Below, piece after piece: positions 15,385-23,155 of a stretch of 64,000 nt of DNA. The first letter of the stretch is position 1. Each line of letters opens with the position of its first letter. The stretch is taken from assembly GCF_002291145.1 (NCBI RefSeq), contig NZ_NTGE01000197.1:186001-250000 (forward strand), in the 5' to 3' direction. The translations under genes and the position numbers were made by a program. The stretch comes from Streptomyces sp. SA15. GTDB taxonomy: Bacteria > Actinomycetota > Actinomycetes > Streptomycetales > Streptomycetaceae. The notes under the pieces were generated by a model. That model made no database searches. It was not told the DNA's origin and saw only the letters and a program-made list of their open reading frames with translations.

Positions 15385-16416
15385 ATGCCTCAGGACGTCA
15401 CGTTCGACCTCCCTTTCGACACCCCCGTCAGCGAGCATCTGGAGTACGCCCGGGCACGCCATCTGCGCTGGATCTGGGACATGGGCCTGGTGCGCAGCGT
15501 GGCCGGCTTCGAGGAATACAAATCCTGGGACCTGCCCCAGGCCGCCGCCCGCACCTACCCCCACGCCACGGCGGACGACATGGTCGTCCTGATGAACTGG
15601 TTCTCTCTCGCCTTCCTCTTCGACGACCAGTTCGACGCCAACCAGCCCGACCGCGCGGACCGCATAGCGGAGGTCGCGCGGGAGCTCATCGTCACTCCCC
15701 TGCGGCCGGCGGGCTTCCGCCCTCGGGTGGTCTGCCCGATCACCCTGGCCTGGGCGGAGGTCTGGAAGCATCTCTCGGATGGCATGTCCTTGAACTGGCG
15801 GACGCGGTTCGCCGCCTCCTGGGGGCGATTCCTCGTGGCGCACTGCGAGGAGGTCGACCTCGCGGCCCGGGGCCTCGCGGGGACGCTCGGGCTGGACGAG
15901 TACGCCGAGTTCCGGCGCCGTACGGTCGGCATCCACCACAGCATCGACGCGGGTGAGCGCAGCCGCGGCTTCGAGGTGCCCGCACAGGCGATGGCGCATC
16001 CGCTGATGGAGCGGTTGCGCGATCTGGCCGCCGACACCATCGGGTTCATGAACGACATCCACTCCTTCGAGCGCGAGAAGCGCCGGGGGGACGGCCACAA
16101 CCTCATCGCCGTGCTGCACCGGGAGCGGGGCTGCTCGTGGAAGGAGGCGGCCGACGAGGCGGTCCGTATGACGACCGCGTGCCTGGACGAGTACGTCGAA
16201 CTGGAGGCCCGCGTCCCGCGGATGTGCGACGAGCTGGGCTTCGACGAGGACGAGCGGGCACGGGTGCGGATGGGGGTGGAGGCCATCCAGCACTGGATCA
16301 ACGGCAACTACGAATGGGCGCTGGTGTCGGGCCGCTACACAGCGGCCAAGGACGGTCCGGCGGCCGACGCCGAACTGGCCGGGCGCGGATCGGTGGACGA
16401 CCTGCTGGCCGTGTGA
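15385..16416 (+). CDS. class I terpene synthase (sesquiterpene cyclase-like)
   Basis: 343 residues from ATG 15385 (AAGGAA five bases upstream). The aspartate-rich motif is FLFDDQFD (DDxxD, ~residues 81-85) and the NSE triad is NDIHSFEREK (~residue 224). A C-terminal RY pair (SGRYTA) follows HWINGNYEWALVSGRY. Length and motifs match bacterial class I cyclases that ionise farnesyl or geranyl diphosphate. Product cannot be predicted; it is not a 2-methylisoborneol- or geosmin-type sequence by length and motifs. It converges on a CYP157-type P450 and conservon 84 bases away; whether that P450 acts on its product is unknown. Confidence 0.93.
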   Translation: MPQDVTFDLPFDTPVSEHLEYARARHLRWIWDMGLVRSVAGFEEYKSWDLPQAAARTYPHATADDMVVLMNWFSLAFLFDDQFDANQPDRADRIAEVARELIVTPLRPAGFRPRVVCPITLAWAEVWKHLSDGMSLNWRTRFAASWGRFLVAHCEEVDLAARGLAGTLGLDEYAEFRRRTVGIHHSIDAGERSRGFEVPAQAMAHPLMERLRDLAADTIGFMNDIHSFEREKRRGDGHNLIAVLHRERGCSWKEAADEAVRMTTACLDEYVELEARVPRMCDELGFDEDERARVRMGVEAIQHWINGNYEWALVSGRYTAAKDGPAADAELAGRGSVDDLLAV

Positions 16417-16425
16417 GCGAACGGC

Positions 16426-16454
16426 GCTGCCCGGTCGGTGACCGACCGGGCAGC
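16426..16454. terminator. 13-bp stem bidirectional terminator
   Basis: GCTGCCCGGTCGG and CCGACCGGGCAGC are perfect arms around a 3-base loop, ten bases after the terpene synthase stop. A second hairpin (AGAGCCTG...CAGGCTCT, 16470-16500) touches the stop of the convergent P450. Together they separate the two transcription units. Confidence 0.75.
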
Positions 16455-16499
16455 ACAATCGCACGCCTTAGAGCCTGGCCGGGGATGTGACACAGGCTC

Positions 16500-17750
16500 T
16501 TAGACGGGGAATTCGACCGGCAGGCTGTCGAGTCGGGACTCCCAGGTGGAGGCGGTCGAGGTGAGCTCCTCCGGTGGCACGGCCAGGCGCAGGCCCGGCA
16601 GCCGGTGCAGCAGAACGTCCACGGCGATCTCGATGATGGACTGGCCGATGCTCTGCCCGGGGCACTCGTGCGGGCCCGCGCTGAAGGCCAGGTGCGACTG
16701 GTTGCCCTGGACGGAGACGCCCGGGTCGGGCCGGACCTGCGGATCGAGGTTGCCCGGCGCCAGCCCGAGGACGAGCAGGTCGCCCTCCTGGATGTGGTGA
16801 CCGCCCAGTTCCAGATCGCCGGCGGCGAAACGCCCCGGCAGTACGGCCAGCGGCGGGGAGTTCCACATGACCTCCTCCACCACCGCGGAGATGTTCAGCT
16901 GGCCGCTGATCAGTCCGGACAGCCGGGAGGTGTCGGTGAGGATCAGTTGCAGCACCCGGGCCAGCAGGTTGCTGGTCGTGGTGTGCGCGGCGATGAGCAC
17001 CAGACGCAGATGGCTGACGACCTCCTCCCCGTCGAGCGCCGCGGGGTGCTCCAGGAGGGCCGTGGTGAAGTCGGAGCCGGGTTCGGCCCGCTTGCGCTCG
17101 GCGAGTTCGCCGAGGATCTCGATGATGCGGTCGTTGTGCGCGACGGCGTCCTCACCGCCCTTGAGGACCTGGGCGCAGGACTCGACCAGCCGGCGCCCCT
17201 CCGCCTCGGCGAGGCCGAGGATGCGGGTGAGGACGAGCATCGGCAGGTATTCGGCGTAGTCCGCCACCAGGTCGGCCTGCCCGGACTCCGCGAACGCGTC
17301 GATCTGCTTGTTCGCGAAATGCGTGGCGTGGCGCCGGACGCCGCGACCGGATGCGGCCAGCAGTCCGTCGGTGACGGCGCCGCGCAGCCTGCGGTGCGGT
17401 TCGCCGTCCTGGGAGACGCAGTCGGGGCGCCAGGCGAGCATCGGCACCAGCGGCGAGGTCTCCTCGACGCGGCCGTCCAGCCAGTCCCGCCAGATCCTGG
17501 CGTCGCGGCTGAACTGGCGTGGGTTGTCCAGGACGCGCCGGTTGTCGCGGTAGCCGAGGACCAGCCAGGCGGGGATGTCCCCCTCCAGCAGGACCGGCGC
17601 GACGGAGCCGTGTTCCTTGCGCAGCCGCTCGTAGATGCCCAGCGGGTCGGTCGCCGCCTCCGGCCCGTACAGCCGGGTCGTATCGGCCGGGCCGTGCGCG
17701 ACCGGGCAGCCGCGTGGGGCGTCGGGGCCGTTTAAGGTCTGGTCGCTCAT
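16500..17750 (-). CDS. cytochrome P450 of the conservon, CYP157-like, lacking the ExxR arginine
   Basis: 416 residues. The heme-binding loop is intact (FSAGPHECPGQSIG, Cys ligand near residue 357). The K-helix motif that is normally ExxR reads EEVMW, so the Arg is replaced by Trp. The I-helix acid-Thr pair is also changed (IAAHTTTSNLL). Loss of ExxR is the published hallmark of the CYP157 family, whose members sit in Streptomyces conservons. The gene starts in a 4-base ATGA overlap with the GTPase gene, so it is the last gene of the conservon operon. A role in signalling or in an unusual oxidation is possible; catalytic activity is not assured. Confidence 0.9.
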   Translation of the reverse strand: MSDQTLNGPDAPRGCPVAHGPADTTRLYGPEAATDPLGIYERLRKEHGSVAPVLLEGDIPAWLVLGYRDNRRVLDNPRQFSRDARIWRDWLDGRVEETSPLVPMLAWRPDCVSQDGEPHRRLRGAVTDGLLAASGRGVRRHATHFANKQIDAFAESGQADLVADYAEYLPMLVLTRILGLAEAEGRRLVESCAQVLKGGEDAVAHNDRIIEILGELAERKRAEPGSDFTTALLEHPAALDGEEVVSHLRLVLIAAHTTTSNLLARVLQLILTDTSRLSGLISGQLNISAVVEEVMWNSPPLAVLPGRFAAGDLELGGHHIQEGDLLVLGLAPGNLDPQVRPDPGVSVQGNQSHLAFSAGPHECPGQSIGQSIIEIAVDVLLHRLPGLRLAVPPEELTSTASTWESRLDSLPVEFPV

Positions 17751-18352
17751 CGGGACTCCAGTGCGACGGCGGAGCGTTCCTTCAAGTGACGTATCAGGGC
17801 GACGAGTACGTCACGGCTGGAGGCCCGGTCGCGGGCGTCGCAGGCCACGATCGGGGTGTGCGGGGAGATGTCCAGAGCGTCCCGGATCTCTTCGATGGGG
17901 TGCTCGGTGGAGTCCGGGAAGATGTTCAGGGCGATGACGAAGGGGACGTTCTGCCGCTCCATCTCCTCGATCGCCCGGAAGCTGGAGGCGAGTCGGCGGG
18001 TGTCCACCAGGACGACCGCGCCGAGCGCGCCCTTGAACAGGCCGTTCCACAGGAACCAGAAGCGTTCCTGGCCCGGCGTGCCGAACAGGTAGAGCACCAG
18101 CTTCTCGTTGATGCCGATCTTCCCGAAGTCCAGGCTGACGGTGGTCTCCGTCTTGTCGGCGACGCCGATGAGGTGGTCGACGTCGGCGCTGGCCTGGGTG
18201 AGGGTCTCCTCGGTGGTGAGCGGCTTGATGTCGCTGACCGAGCGGACCATCGTGGTCTTGCCGGTGCCGAAGCCGCCGGCGATCATCACCTTCACCGAGC
18301 GGGTGCCCCCGGCGTCCGGCTCGCCGGGATGGTCAAAGCCTTTCAAGTCCAC
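17747..18352 (-). CDS. cvnD: conservon GTPase (CvnD-type ATP/GTP-binding protein)
   Basis: 201 residues from GTG 18352, six bases after GAGGAGG, overlapping the DUF742 gene by 20 bases. The P-loop is GGFGTGKTT; the switch/G3 region is YLFGTPGQERF and a G4-like segment is VIALNIF. This is the Ras/Arf-like small GTPase of conservons (RarD family in S. griseus), related to eukaryotic G proteins coupled to receptors. In characterised conservons it assembles at the membrane with the kinase-like, roadblock and DUF742 partners and depends on GTP. Confidence 0.93.
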   Translation of the reverse strand: MDLKGFDHPGEPDAGGTRSVKVMIAGGFGTGKTTMVRSVSDIKPLTTEETLTQASADVDHLIGVADKTETTVSLDFGKIGINEKLVLYLFGTPGQERFWFLWNGLFKGALGAVVLVDTRRLASSFRAIEEMERQNVPFVIALNIFPDSTEHPIEEIRDALDISPHTPIVACDARDRASSRDVLVALIRHLKERSAVALESR

Positions 18353-18704
18353 TGAGTACCTCCTCAAGGAGCGCGAGGTCGGGCCCGCGACCGGCGTGGT
18401 GCGCCGGGATGGGGTCACGGGCTTCGACGCGGCCTGCCTCGAGCAGATCCGCCAGCAGCACCGCGAGAATGTTGAAGGGCAATCCGAGGTGGGCGCCGAG
18501 TTCGGCCACCGACAGCGGATCGCGGCAGCGCCGGAGGATCTCCTCGTGCTCGTGCTGCATGCCCGGCAGGGGGTCGGTGCGGGAGACGATGAGGGTCGCC
18601 ACGTCGAGGCTCGACGCCGAACCGCCCGGTCCGCTACGTCCTCCGGTCAGGACGTAGTAGCGCTCGAGACCGGACGGGTCCGTGGGCCGACGGGGAGCAC
18701 TCAT
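18333..18704 (-). CDS. cvnC: DUF742 protein of the conservon (CvnC-type)
   Basis: 123 residues. The family pattern is RYYVLTGGRS near the N-terminus, LIVSR, then a winged-helix-like half: HEHEEILRRCRDPLSVAELGAHLGLPFNILAVLLADLLEAGRV. The start ATG 18704 lies in a 4-base ATGA overlap with the roadblock gene. DUF742 proteins act as adaptors in conservons; the HTH-like fold is suggestive, but DNA binding is not established here. Confidence 0.92.
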   Translation of the reverse strand: MSAPRRPTDPSGLERYYVLTGGRSGPGGSASSLDVATLIVSRTDPLPGMQHEHEEILRRCRDPLSVAELGAHLGLPFNILAVLLADLLEAGRVEARDPIPAHHAGRGPDLALLEEVLSGLERL

Positions 18705-19111
18705 CCAGAGTGCTCCTCCAGGCGCGGAGTGGTGCCGAGGAGCTCGCCCATCCTGCGGGCCAGATCCCTCATCTGGTGTCCCAGCAGGCCCTGGTCGAGG
18801 CCTTCCCGGGCGAGGACACCGAGATACGTCTCCACACCCGCGCGGACGACGAAGAGGTGGCCGCCGTCGACCTCGATCATGGCCAGCCGCAGCTGCCCCG
18901 CGTATGTGGGGAACTGCTCGGCGACCGGCTGGGCCAGCGCCTGCAGTCCGGCCACCACGGCGGCGAAACGGTCCACGTCGTCGGGGTCTTCGGCACCGTA
19001 GGAGGTGATGGCCTTGCCGTCGCTGGAGGCCACGAGGGCGAAGCGGATCTCCGGGATGGACTCCACCAGATCGCGCAGCGCCCAGCTCACGTCTGTTCCC
19101 TGTTGCGTCAT
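18701..19111 (-). CDS. cvnB: roadblock/LC7-domain protein of the conservon (CvnB-type)
   Basis: 136 residues, almost entirely one roadblock/LC7 fold: WALRDLVESIPEIRFALVASSDGKAITSYG, then VAGLQALAQPVAEQFPTYAGQLRLAMIEVDGGHLFVVRAG and LGVLAREGLDQGLLGHQMRDLARRMGELL. Such proteins serve as GTPase-activating or co-regulatory partners of the neighbouring CvnD-type GTPase, as MglB does for MglA. Start and stop overlap both neighbours by four bases (ATGA), so translation is coupled throughout the operon. Confidence 0.93.
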   Translation of the reverse strand: MTQQGTDVSWALRDLVESIPEIRFALVASSDGKAITSYGAEDPDDVDRFAAVVAGLQALAQPVAEQFPTYAGQLRLAMIEVDGGHLFVVRAGVETYLGVLAREGLDQGLLGHQMRDLARRMGELLGTTPRLEEHSG

Positions 19112-20829
19112 GTGGACTGGTCGCTCTCTTCAGTGCGGTGCTCTGCGGACTCGCGGCCGTCGGCCGTACCGTCTGCCTCGGTGGGCTCGCGTCCGGCGGT
19201 GGCGAAAGCGGCCAGGCCGGTGAAGGACGCGTCCGGCGGGACGGCGGAGACTCCCGTCTCCCCGGTCCGCTCGGTGCGCTCGGCCGGCTGGTGCGGCGCC
19301 TCCTCGTTCCGCTTGCTCCTGCGCCGGGGCAGTCCGCCGGGCGTGGTGTCCACGGCGTCGGTGGTCTCGACGGCGGCCGGTCCGCGGGCCGGAGCCGCCG
19401 CGGCCTGGGCCACCGGGGCGGTGGCCGCGGGGGTCGCGGGGGTCGCGGGGGCCGCCACGGGCAACTGGCTGAAGTACTTGTGCGGTACGACGACGACCAC
19501 GGAGGTACCGAGCCAGGGCGAGTCCGCGAAGGTGACCCGGATGCCGTAGCGGCGGGCGAGGGCTCCGACGACCCGCAGGCCGATGCTGGCGTCCTCGGAG
19601 ATGCCGCCGAGGCCGGGGCCGGTCCCGGTGCCCGCGAGGGCATGCTCGGCCTCGCGCTTCTTCTCCTCGCTCAGGCCCTTGCCGGAGTCCTGGATCTCGA
19701 TGCCGACGCCGTTGGGGACCTCCTTGCCGGAGACGACCACCGGCTCCGTGGGCGGCGAGTAGCGGGCCGCGTTGTCGAGCAGGTGGGCGAAGATGAGCGT
19801 GAGGTGGTCCACCAAGCCGCCGTCGACGCCGAGTTCGGGCAGATGGCGCACCTCGACCCGGTGGAAGTCCTTGATCCGGCCGATGCCGCCGCGCACCACG
19901 CTCAGCAGGCGCTGCGGCTCCTGCCACTGCCGGCCGGGCCGGTCCGAGCCGCCCAGCACGCCGATGCTGGCGGCGAGACAGTCGGCGGGGCCGATCTCCT
20001 GGTCGAGCTCCATCAGACCGCGGGCGACGGCCGGCAGACGGCCGTGCTCGCCCTGCATCTCGTGCAGCCGACCGCGGAGCTTGCTGGTCAGCACGTGGAT
20101 GCGGTTGCCGATGCTGATGACGGCCTGCTCGGCGGAGGTCGACCGGTTGAACTCCTCCTCGACGCCGATCAGGGCGGTCCTGAGGATCTTGCGGAGTTCG
20201 GCCTGGAGGTCGGCGCTGACCTTCGCGCACTGGCTGGTGGTGGGCAGGAGGTCGTCGATGGCCTCACCCTCCCGCAGGCGCCCCAGCGCGTCCGGCAGCT
20301 GCTCGCCGCCGAGGCGGGCGACGGCGTCCTGCTGGTGCGCCAGCTGCTCCTGCCAGACCTCGGCCTGGTCGGCGAGCTGGGCCTCGTAGGACTTGGCCTG
20401 GTCGGCCAGCCGCTCCTCGTACGCCTGGGTCTGCTCGGCGATCCGTTCCTCGAAGGTCCGGGACTGCTCGGCGAGTTGCACCTCGTAGGCGCCCGCCGCG
20501 TCGGCGAACTGCGCCTCCTGGGCGGCGCGTTCGGCCGAGTACTTCCGCTCCAGGCCGGCCACGTGCTGCTGCCACTGCTGGGAGTGCTCGGCCTGCGAGG
20601 TACGGAAGGAGCTCTCCGCCCGCTGCAGTTGGCCACGTGTGCGCACGAGGAGACGTACGCACACGGCGCCGGCCGCCGTCGCGGCGGCGCCCGCGACGGC
20701 CGTGGTTATTCGCTCGGAGCTCATGAACGTGGCGGCGACCGTCCCGCCTCCTAAGGCCAGCGGCATCAACCACCAGCTGTACCAGGCGACAGGGGCCCGC
20801 GCCGCCGGGGGCGGAGTGGCGAGTTCCAT
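19108..20829 (-). CDS. cvnA: conservon histidine kinase-like sensor (CvnA-type)
   Basis: 573 residues from ATG 20829 (GAAGGA upstream). Two membrane segments lie near the N-terminus (WYSWWLMPLALGGGTVAATFM and TTAVAGAAATAAGAVCVRLLV). A long coiled coil at ~70-175 has a repeating 14-residue unit (FEERIAEQTQAYEERLADQAKS). The ATPase domain has the N box HLLDNAARYSPP (~347), G1 DSGKGL and G2 GGISEDASIGLRVVGALARR. A standard phospho-acceptor HExxR box is not evident, as in other CvnA/nitrate-sensor-like kinases. The C-terminal ~110 residues are Pro/Ala/Glu-rich and probably disordered. First gene of the cvnABCD-P450 operon. Confidence 0.93.
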   Translation of the reverse strand: MELATPPPAARAPVAWYSWWLMPLALGGGTVAATFMSSERITTAVAGAAATAAGAVCVRLLVRTRGQLQRAESSFRTSQAEHSQQWQQHVAGLERKYSAERAAQEAQFADAAGAYEVQLAEQSRTFEERIAEQTQAYEERLADQAKSYEAQLADQAEVWQEQLAHQQDAVARLGGEQLPDALGRLREGEAIDDLLPTTSQCAKVSADLQAELRKILRTALIGVEEEFNRSTSAEQAVISIGNRIHVLTSKLRGRLHEMQGEHGRLPAVARGLMELDQEIGPADCLAASIGVLGGSDRPGRQWQEPQRLLSVVRGGIGRIKDFHRVEVRHLPELGVDGGLVDHLTLIFAHLLDNAARYSPPTEPVVVSGKEVPNGVGIEIQDSGKGLSEEKKREAEHALAGTGTGPGLGGISEDASIGLRVVGALARRYGIRVTFADSPWLGTSVVVVVPHKYFSQLPVAAPATPATPAATAPVAQAAAAPARGPAAVETTDAVDTTPGGLPRRRSKRNEEAPHQPAERTERTGETGVSAVPPDASFTGLAAFATAGREPTEADGTADGRESAEHRTEESDQST

Positions 20830-21094
20830 CTGCATCCTTCGAACAACACGATCGAACAAGGGGGGTGTGCAAGGGGGGACCGCACTCATGAGTACGCACC
20901 GCGGGACGAGCGATCGCTCACGCGTCAACTCGCGGCGCCGCACGGGAGCTTATCGGGTTTGAAGCAGAAAGGATCAACCTCGCGGCAGGGCGGACGTGAG
21001 GGTTCCGTCACTGTCCGCCAGGAACCCACACATCGACAAATTCCCTTACGGACCTGCGGCGTTGCGCCGGAGCGTCTTCTGCGTCGGGCATCTC
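20830..21094. other. upstream region of the conservon (no gene)
   Basis: The gap between the kinase-like gene and the DUF1304 gene totals 318 bases. It holds a perfect 12-bp palindrome GAGCGATCGCTC (20908-20919) and a 10-bp one ACTCATGAGT (20884-20893). A TTGACG hexamer on the minus strand lies just upstream of the first palindrome, but no matching -10 was found. This is where conservon regulation should lie. Confidence 0.4.
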
Positions 21095-21130
21095 CTGGAC
21101 AGCTGTCCAGCTACACTGGACACCCGTCCA
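21095..21130. promoter_or_regulatory. two tandem TGGAC-N4-GTCCA operators
   Basis: The first site CTGGACAGCTGTCCAG (21095-21110) is a perfect 16-bp palindrome; the second TGGACACCCGTCCA (21117-21130) has the same arms. Centres are 21 bp apart, two helical turns. They end 17 bases before the DUF1304 start. The next gene but one is a TetR regulator, the likely ligand-controlled repressor of this promoter. Confidence 0.7.
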
Positions 21131-21147
21131 AGAAACAGAGGAAGCAT

Positions 21148-21510
21148 ATGGAGATCCTGGCCTCCGTGCTGGTCGGCCTCGTGGCCGTCCTGCACGCGTA
21201 CATCCTGGTGATGGAGATGTTCCTGTGGCAGAAGAAGCCCGGCAGGGCGCTGCACGGGTTCGAGCCGGAGATGGCGCGGGCTACCGCGCCGATGGCCGCA
21301 AACCAGGGGCTCTACAACGGCTTCCTCGCGGCGGGTCTGGTCTGGGGGCTGGTCGCCGCCGATCCGACCGGCTTCCGGGTCCAGGTGTTCTTCCTGTGCT
21401 GCGTGGTGGTCGCGGGCGTCTACGGTGCCGCCACCGCCAACCCCCGCATCCTGTTCGCGCAGGCCCTGCCGGGCGCGCTCGCCCTGGGTGCCGTCCTGCT
21501 CGCCGGATGA
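21148..21510 (+). CDS. DUF1304 membrane protein
   Basis: 120 residues from ATG 21148 (GAGGAA upstream), with four predicted membrane helices. The first is SVLVGLVAVLHAYILVMEMFLW. The conserved signature is PMAANQGLYNGFLAAGLVWGL, and ATANPRILFAQALPGALALG ends the domain. DUF1304 is a small uncharacterised integral-membrane family common next to TetR repressors. Its stop overlaps the start of the TetR gene (ATGA), so the two are cotranslated from the promoter with tandem operators. A role as a small exporter or stress protein is only a guess. Confidence 0.9.
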   Translation: MEILASVLVGLVAVLHAYILVMEMFLWQKKPGRALHGFEPEMARATAPMAANQGLYNGFLAAGLVWGLVAADPTGFRVQVFFLCCVVVAGVYGAATANPRILFAQALPGALALGAVLLAG

Positions 21511-22073
21511 TGAACCGGGAACGGCCCGAGGACCCGCGGTCCGCGCGCACCCGGGCGCGGCTGCGTGGAGCACTCCTCGACGAGTGCGCCGAGCGCCCCC
21601 TGTCCGAGGTCGGCGTGGCCGCGCTGGTGCGCCGCGCCGGAGTCGGCCGGGCCACGTTCTACGTCCACTACGACGGCCTGGAGGCACTCGCGGTGGACGC
21701 CTGCGCGGACGTCGTACGGGAGGCCGTGGAGGCGCTGCACGCCTGGCGCGGACGGCCGGACCCGGTGCACGCGCCGCCCGCGCTGGCGGAGTTCTTCGCC
21801 TCACTCGCCCCGCATGCCGCGCTGTACCGGGCCCTGCTGGCCCCGGGCGGTGGTGGCCCTCTCGGCCGCGTGCTGCACCGGGATCTGCGCGCCTACAGCC
21901 TGCGTGAGCGCGAACTCGCGGGCGCGGCGGACGCCCCGCTGGTGGCTTCGGCGGTCGCCGCCACCTTCGCGGGGGTGCTGGCCGACTGGCTGCACGGACT
22001 GCTCGAGGCCGACCCCGGCGAAATCGCCGACCAGGTCTGGCAGTTGCTGGTCGCGCTGCACGCGAGTCGGTGA
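21507..22073 (+). CDS. TetR/AcrR-family regulator
   Basis: 188 residues. It starts in a 4-base overlap with DUF1304 at ATG 21507. The HTH is at residues ~25-55 (ECAERPLSEVGVAALVRRAGVGRATFYVHYDGLEAL), with the typical RATFYVHY end. The C-terminal domain (VASAVAATFAGVLADWLHGLLEADPGEIADQVWQLL) is TetR_C_33/AcrR-like. Operon position and the paired palindromes upstream of DUF1304 argue for autoregulation. The inducer is unknown. Confidence 0.92.
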   Translation: MMNRERPEDPRSARTRARLRGALLDECAERPLSEVGVAALVRRAGVGRATFYVHYDGLEALAVDACADVVREAVEALHAWRGRPDPVHAPPALAEFFASLAPHAALYRALLAPGGGGPLGRVLHRDLRAYSLRERELAGAADAPLVASAVAATFAGVLADWLHGLLEADPGEIADQVWQLLVALHASR

Positions 22074-22124
22074 CGGGTCACATACAGGCCGTCCTCTGCC
22101 CGTGTCCTTCAGGACGCGGAGCGT

Positions 22125-23084
22125 TCAGCGGGCCACCGCCTGGAACGTCCGCCGGTACGCCTGCGGCGAGACGCCGATCGCCGCGTGCAGATGCTGCCGC
22201 AGCGAGGCGCCCGTGGCGAAGCCGACCTGGCCGGCGATCCGGTCCACCGACAGGTCGCTGGACTCCAGCAGGTGCCGGGCCCGGGCGATACGCTGCTGGA
22301 TCAGCCAGCGGCCGGGGCTGAGGCCGACCTCGTCGTTGAAGCGGCGGGCGAAGGTGCGCAGGCTCATCCGGGCGTGGCCGGCGAGGTCGCCCAGGGTCAG
22401 GGGTTCGCCGAGGTGTTCCAGGGCCCAGGCGCGGGTCGCCGCGGTGCTCGCGGCGCCCTGCTCGGGGACCGGCTGCTCGATGTACTGGGCCTGGCCTCCG
22501 TCCCGGAACGGCGGGACCACACAGCGCCGGGCGACGGTGTTGGCGAGGTCGCTGCCGTGGTCCTTGCGGACGAGGTGCAGGCAGACGTCCACGCCGGAGG
22601 CGGCGCCCGCCGAGGTGAGGATCCGGCCGTCGTCGACGAAGAGGACGTCCGGGTCGAGGGCGATGTGCGGGTACATGCGCCGGAACCGGTCGGCGAGCTG
22701 CCAGTGGGTGGTGGCCTTGCGACCCTCCAGCAGCCCGGCGGCTGCGAGGATGAACGCGCCGGTGCAGATGGAGACGATGCGCGCGTCGGGGCGGATGCGC
22801 GCGAGGGCGGCGGCGACCGCGTCCGGGAGGTCGGCGGTCACCCGGGACGGCGAGATCGGCGCGATCACCACCGTGTCGGCCGTGGCGAGGACCTCGGGAC
22901 CGTGTTCGACACCGATCGTGAAGTCCGCGTTGCTGGGCACCGGCCGGCCGTCGACGCTGCAGGTCAGCACCTCGTACCGGCCGTCGGCCGCGCCGAAGAT
23001 CCGGCTGGGGATGCCCAGCTCGAAGGGGTACACACCGTCCAGGGCCAGCACCACGACCCGCTCGACCCGCTCCATTTGCTGCAT
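22125..23084 (-). CDS. GlxA-family (DJ-1/PfpI + AraC HTH) transcriptional regulator
   Basis: 319 residues in two parts. Residues 8-180 are a DJ-1/PfpI-like domain (VVVLALDGVYPFELGIPSRIFGA, with the nucleophile-elbow Cys in IVSICTGAFILAAAGLL). Residues ~215-315 are an AraC double HTH (LTLGDLAGHARMSLRTFARRFNDEVGLSPGRWL and RIAGQVGFATGASLRQH). GlxA-type regulators usually control detoxification or osmolyte catabolism and may sense nicotinamide-like ligands or ADP-ribosyl groups. It diverges from an NADP oxidoreductase 72 bases away, its presumed target. Confidence 0.92.
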   Translation of the reverse strand: MQQMERVERVVVLALDGVYPFELGIPSRIFGAADGRYEVLTCSVDGRPVPSNADFTIGVEHGPEVLATADTVVIAPISPSRVTADLPDAVAAALARIRPDARIVSICTGAFILAAAGLLEGRKATTHWQLADRFRRMYPHIALDPDVLFVDDGRILTSAGAASGVDVCLHLVRKDHGSDLANTVARRCVVPPFRDGGQAQYIEQPVPEQGAASTAATRAWALEHLGEPLTLGDLAGHARMSLRTFARRFNDEVGLSPGRWLIQQRIARARHLLESSDLSVDRIAGQVGFATGASLRQHLHAAIGVSPQAYRRTFQAVAR

Positions 23085-23155
23085 GGCGCGATCCTATCGA
23101 AGGTTGGCAATCACGCCATTTCCTGGGCGGGCGGTTCCCGGCAGGCTGATTCACC

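Noticed and set aside
16470..16500. Inverted repeat AGAGCCTG...CAGGCTCT as a possible insertion-sequence end
   Set aside because: No second end, transposase or target duplication; it is better read as the 3' hairpin of the P450 gene.
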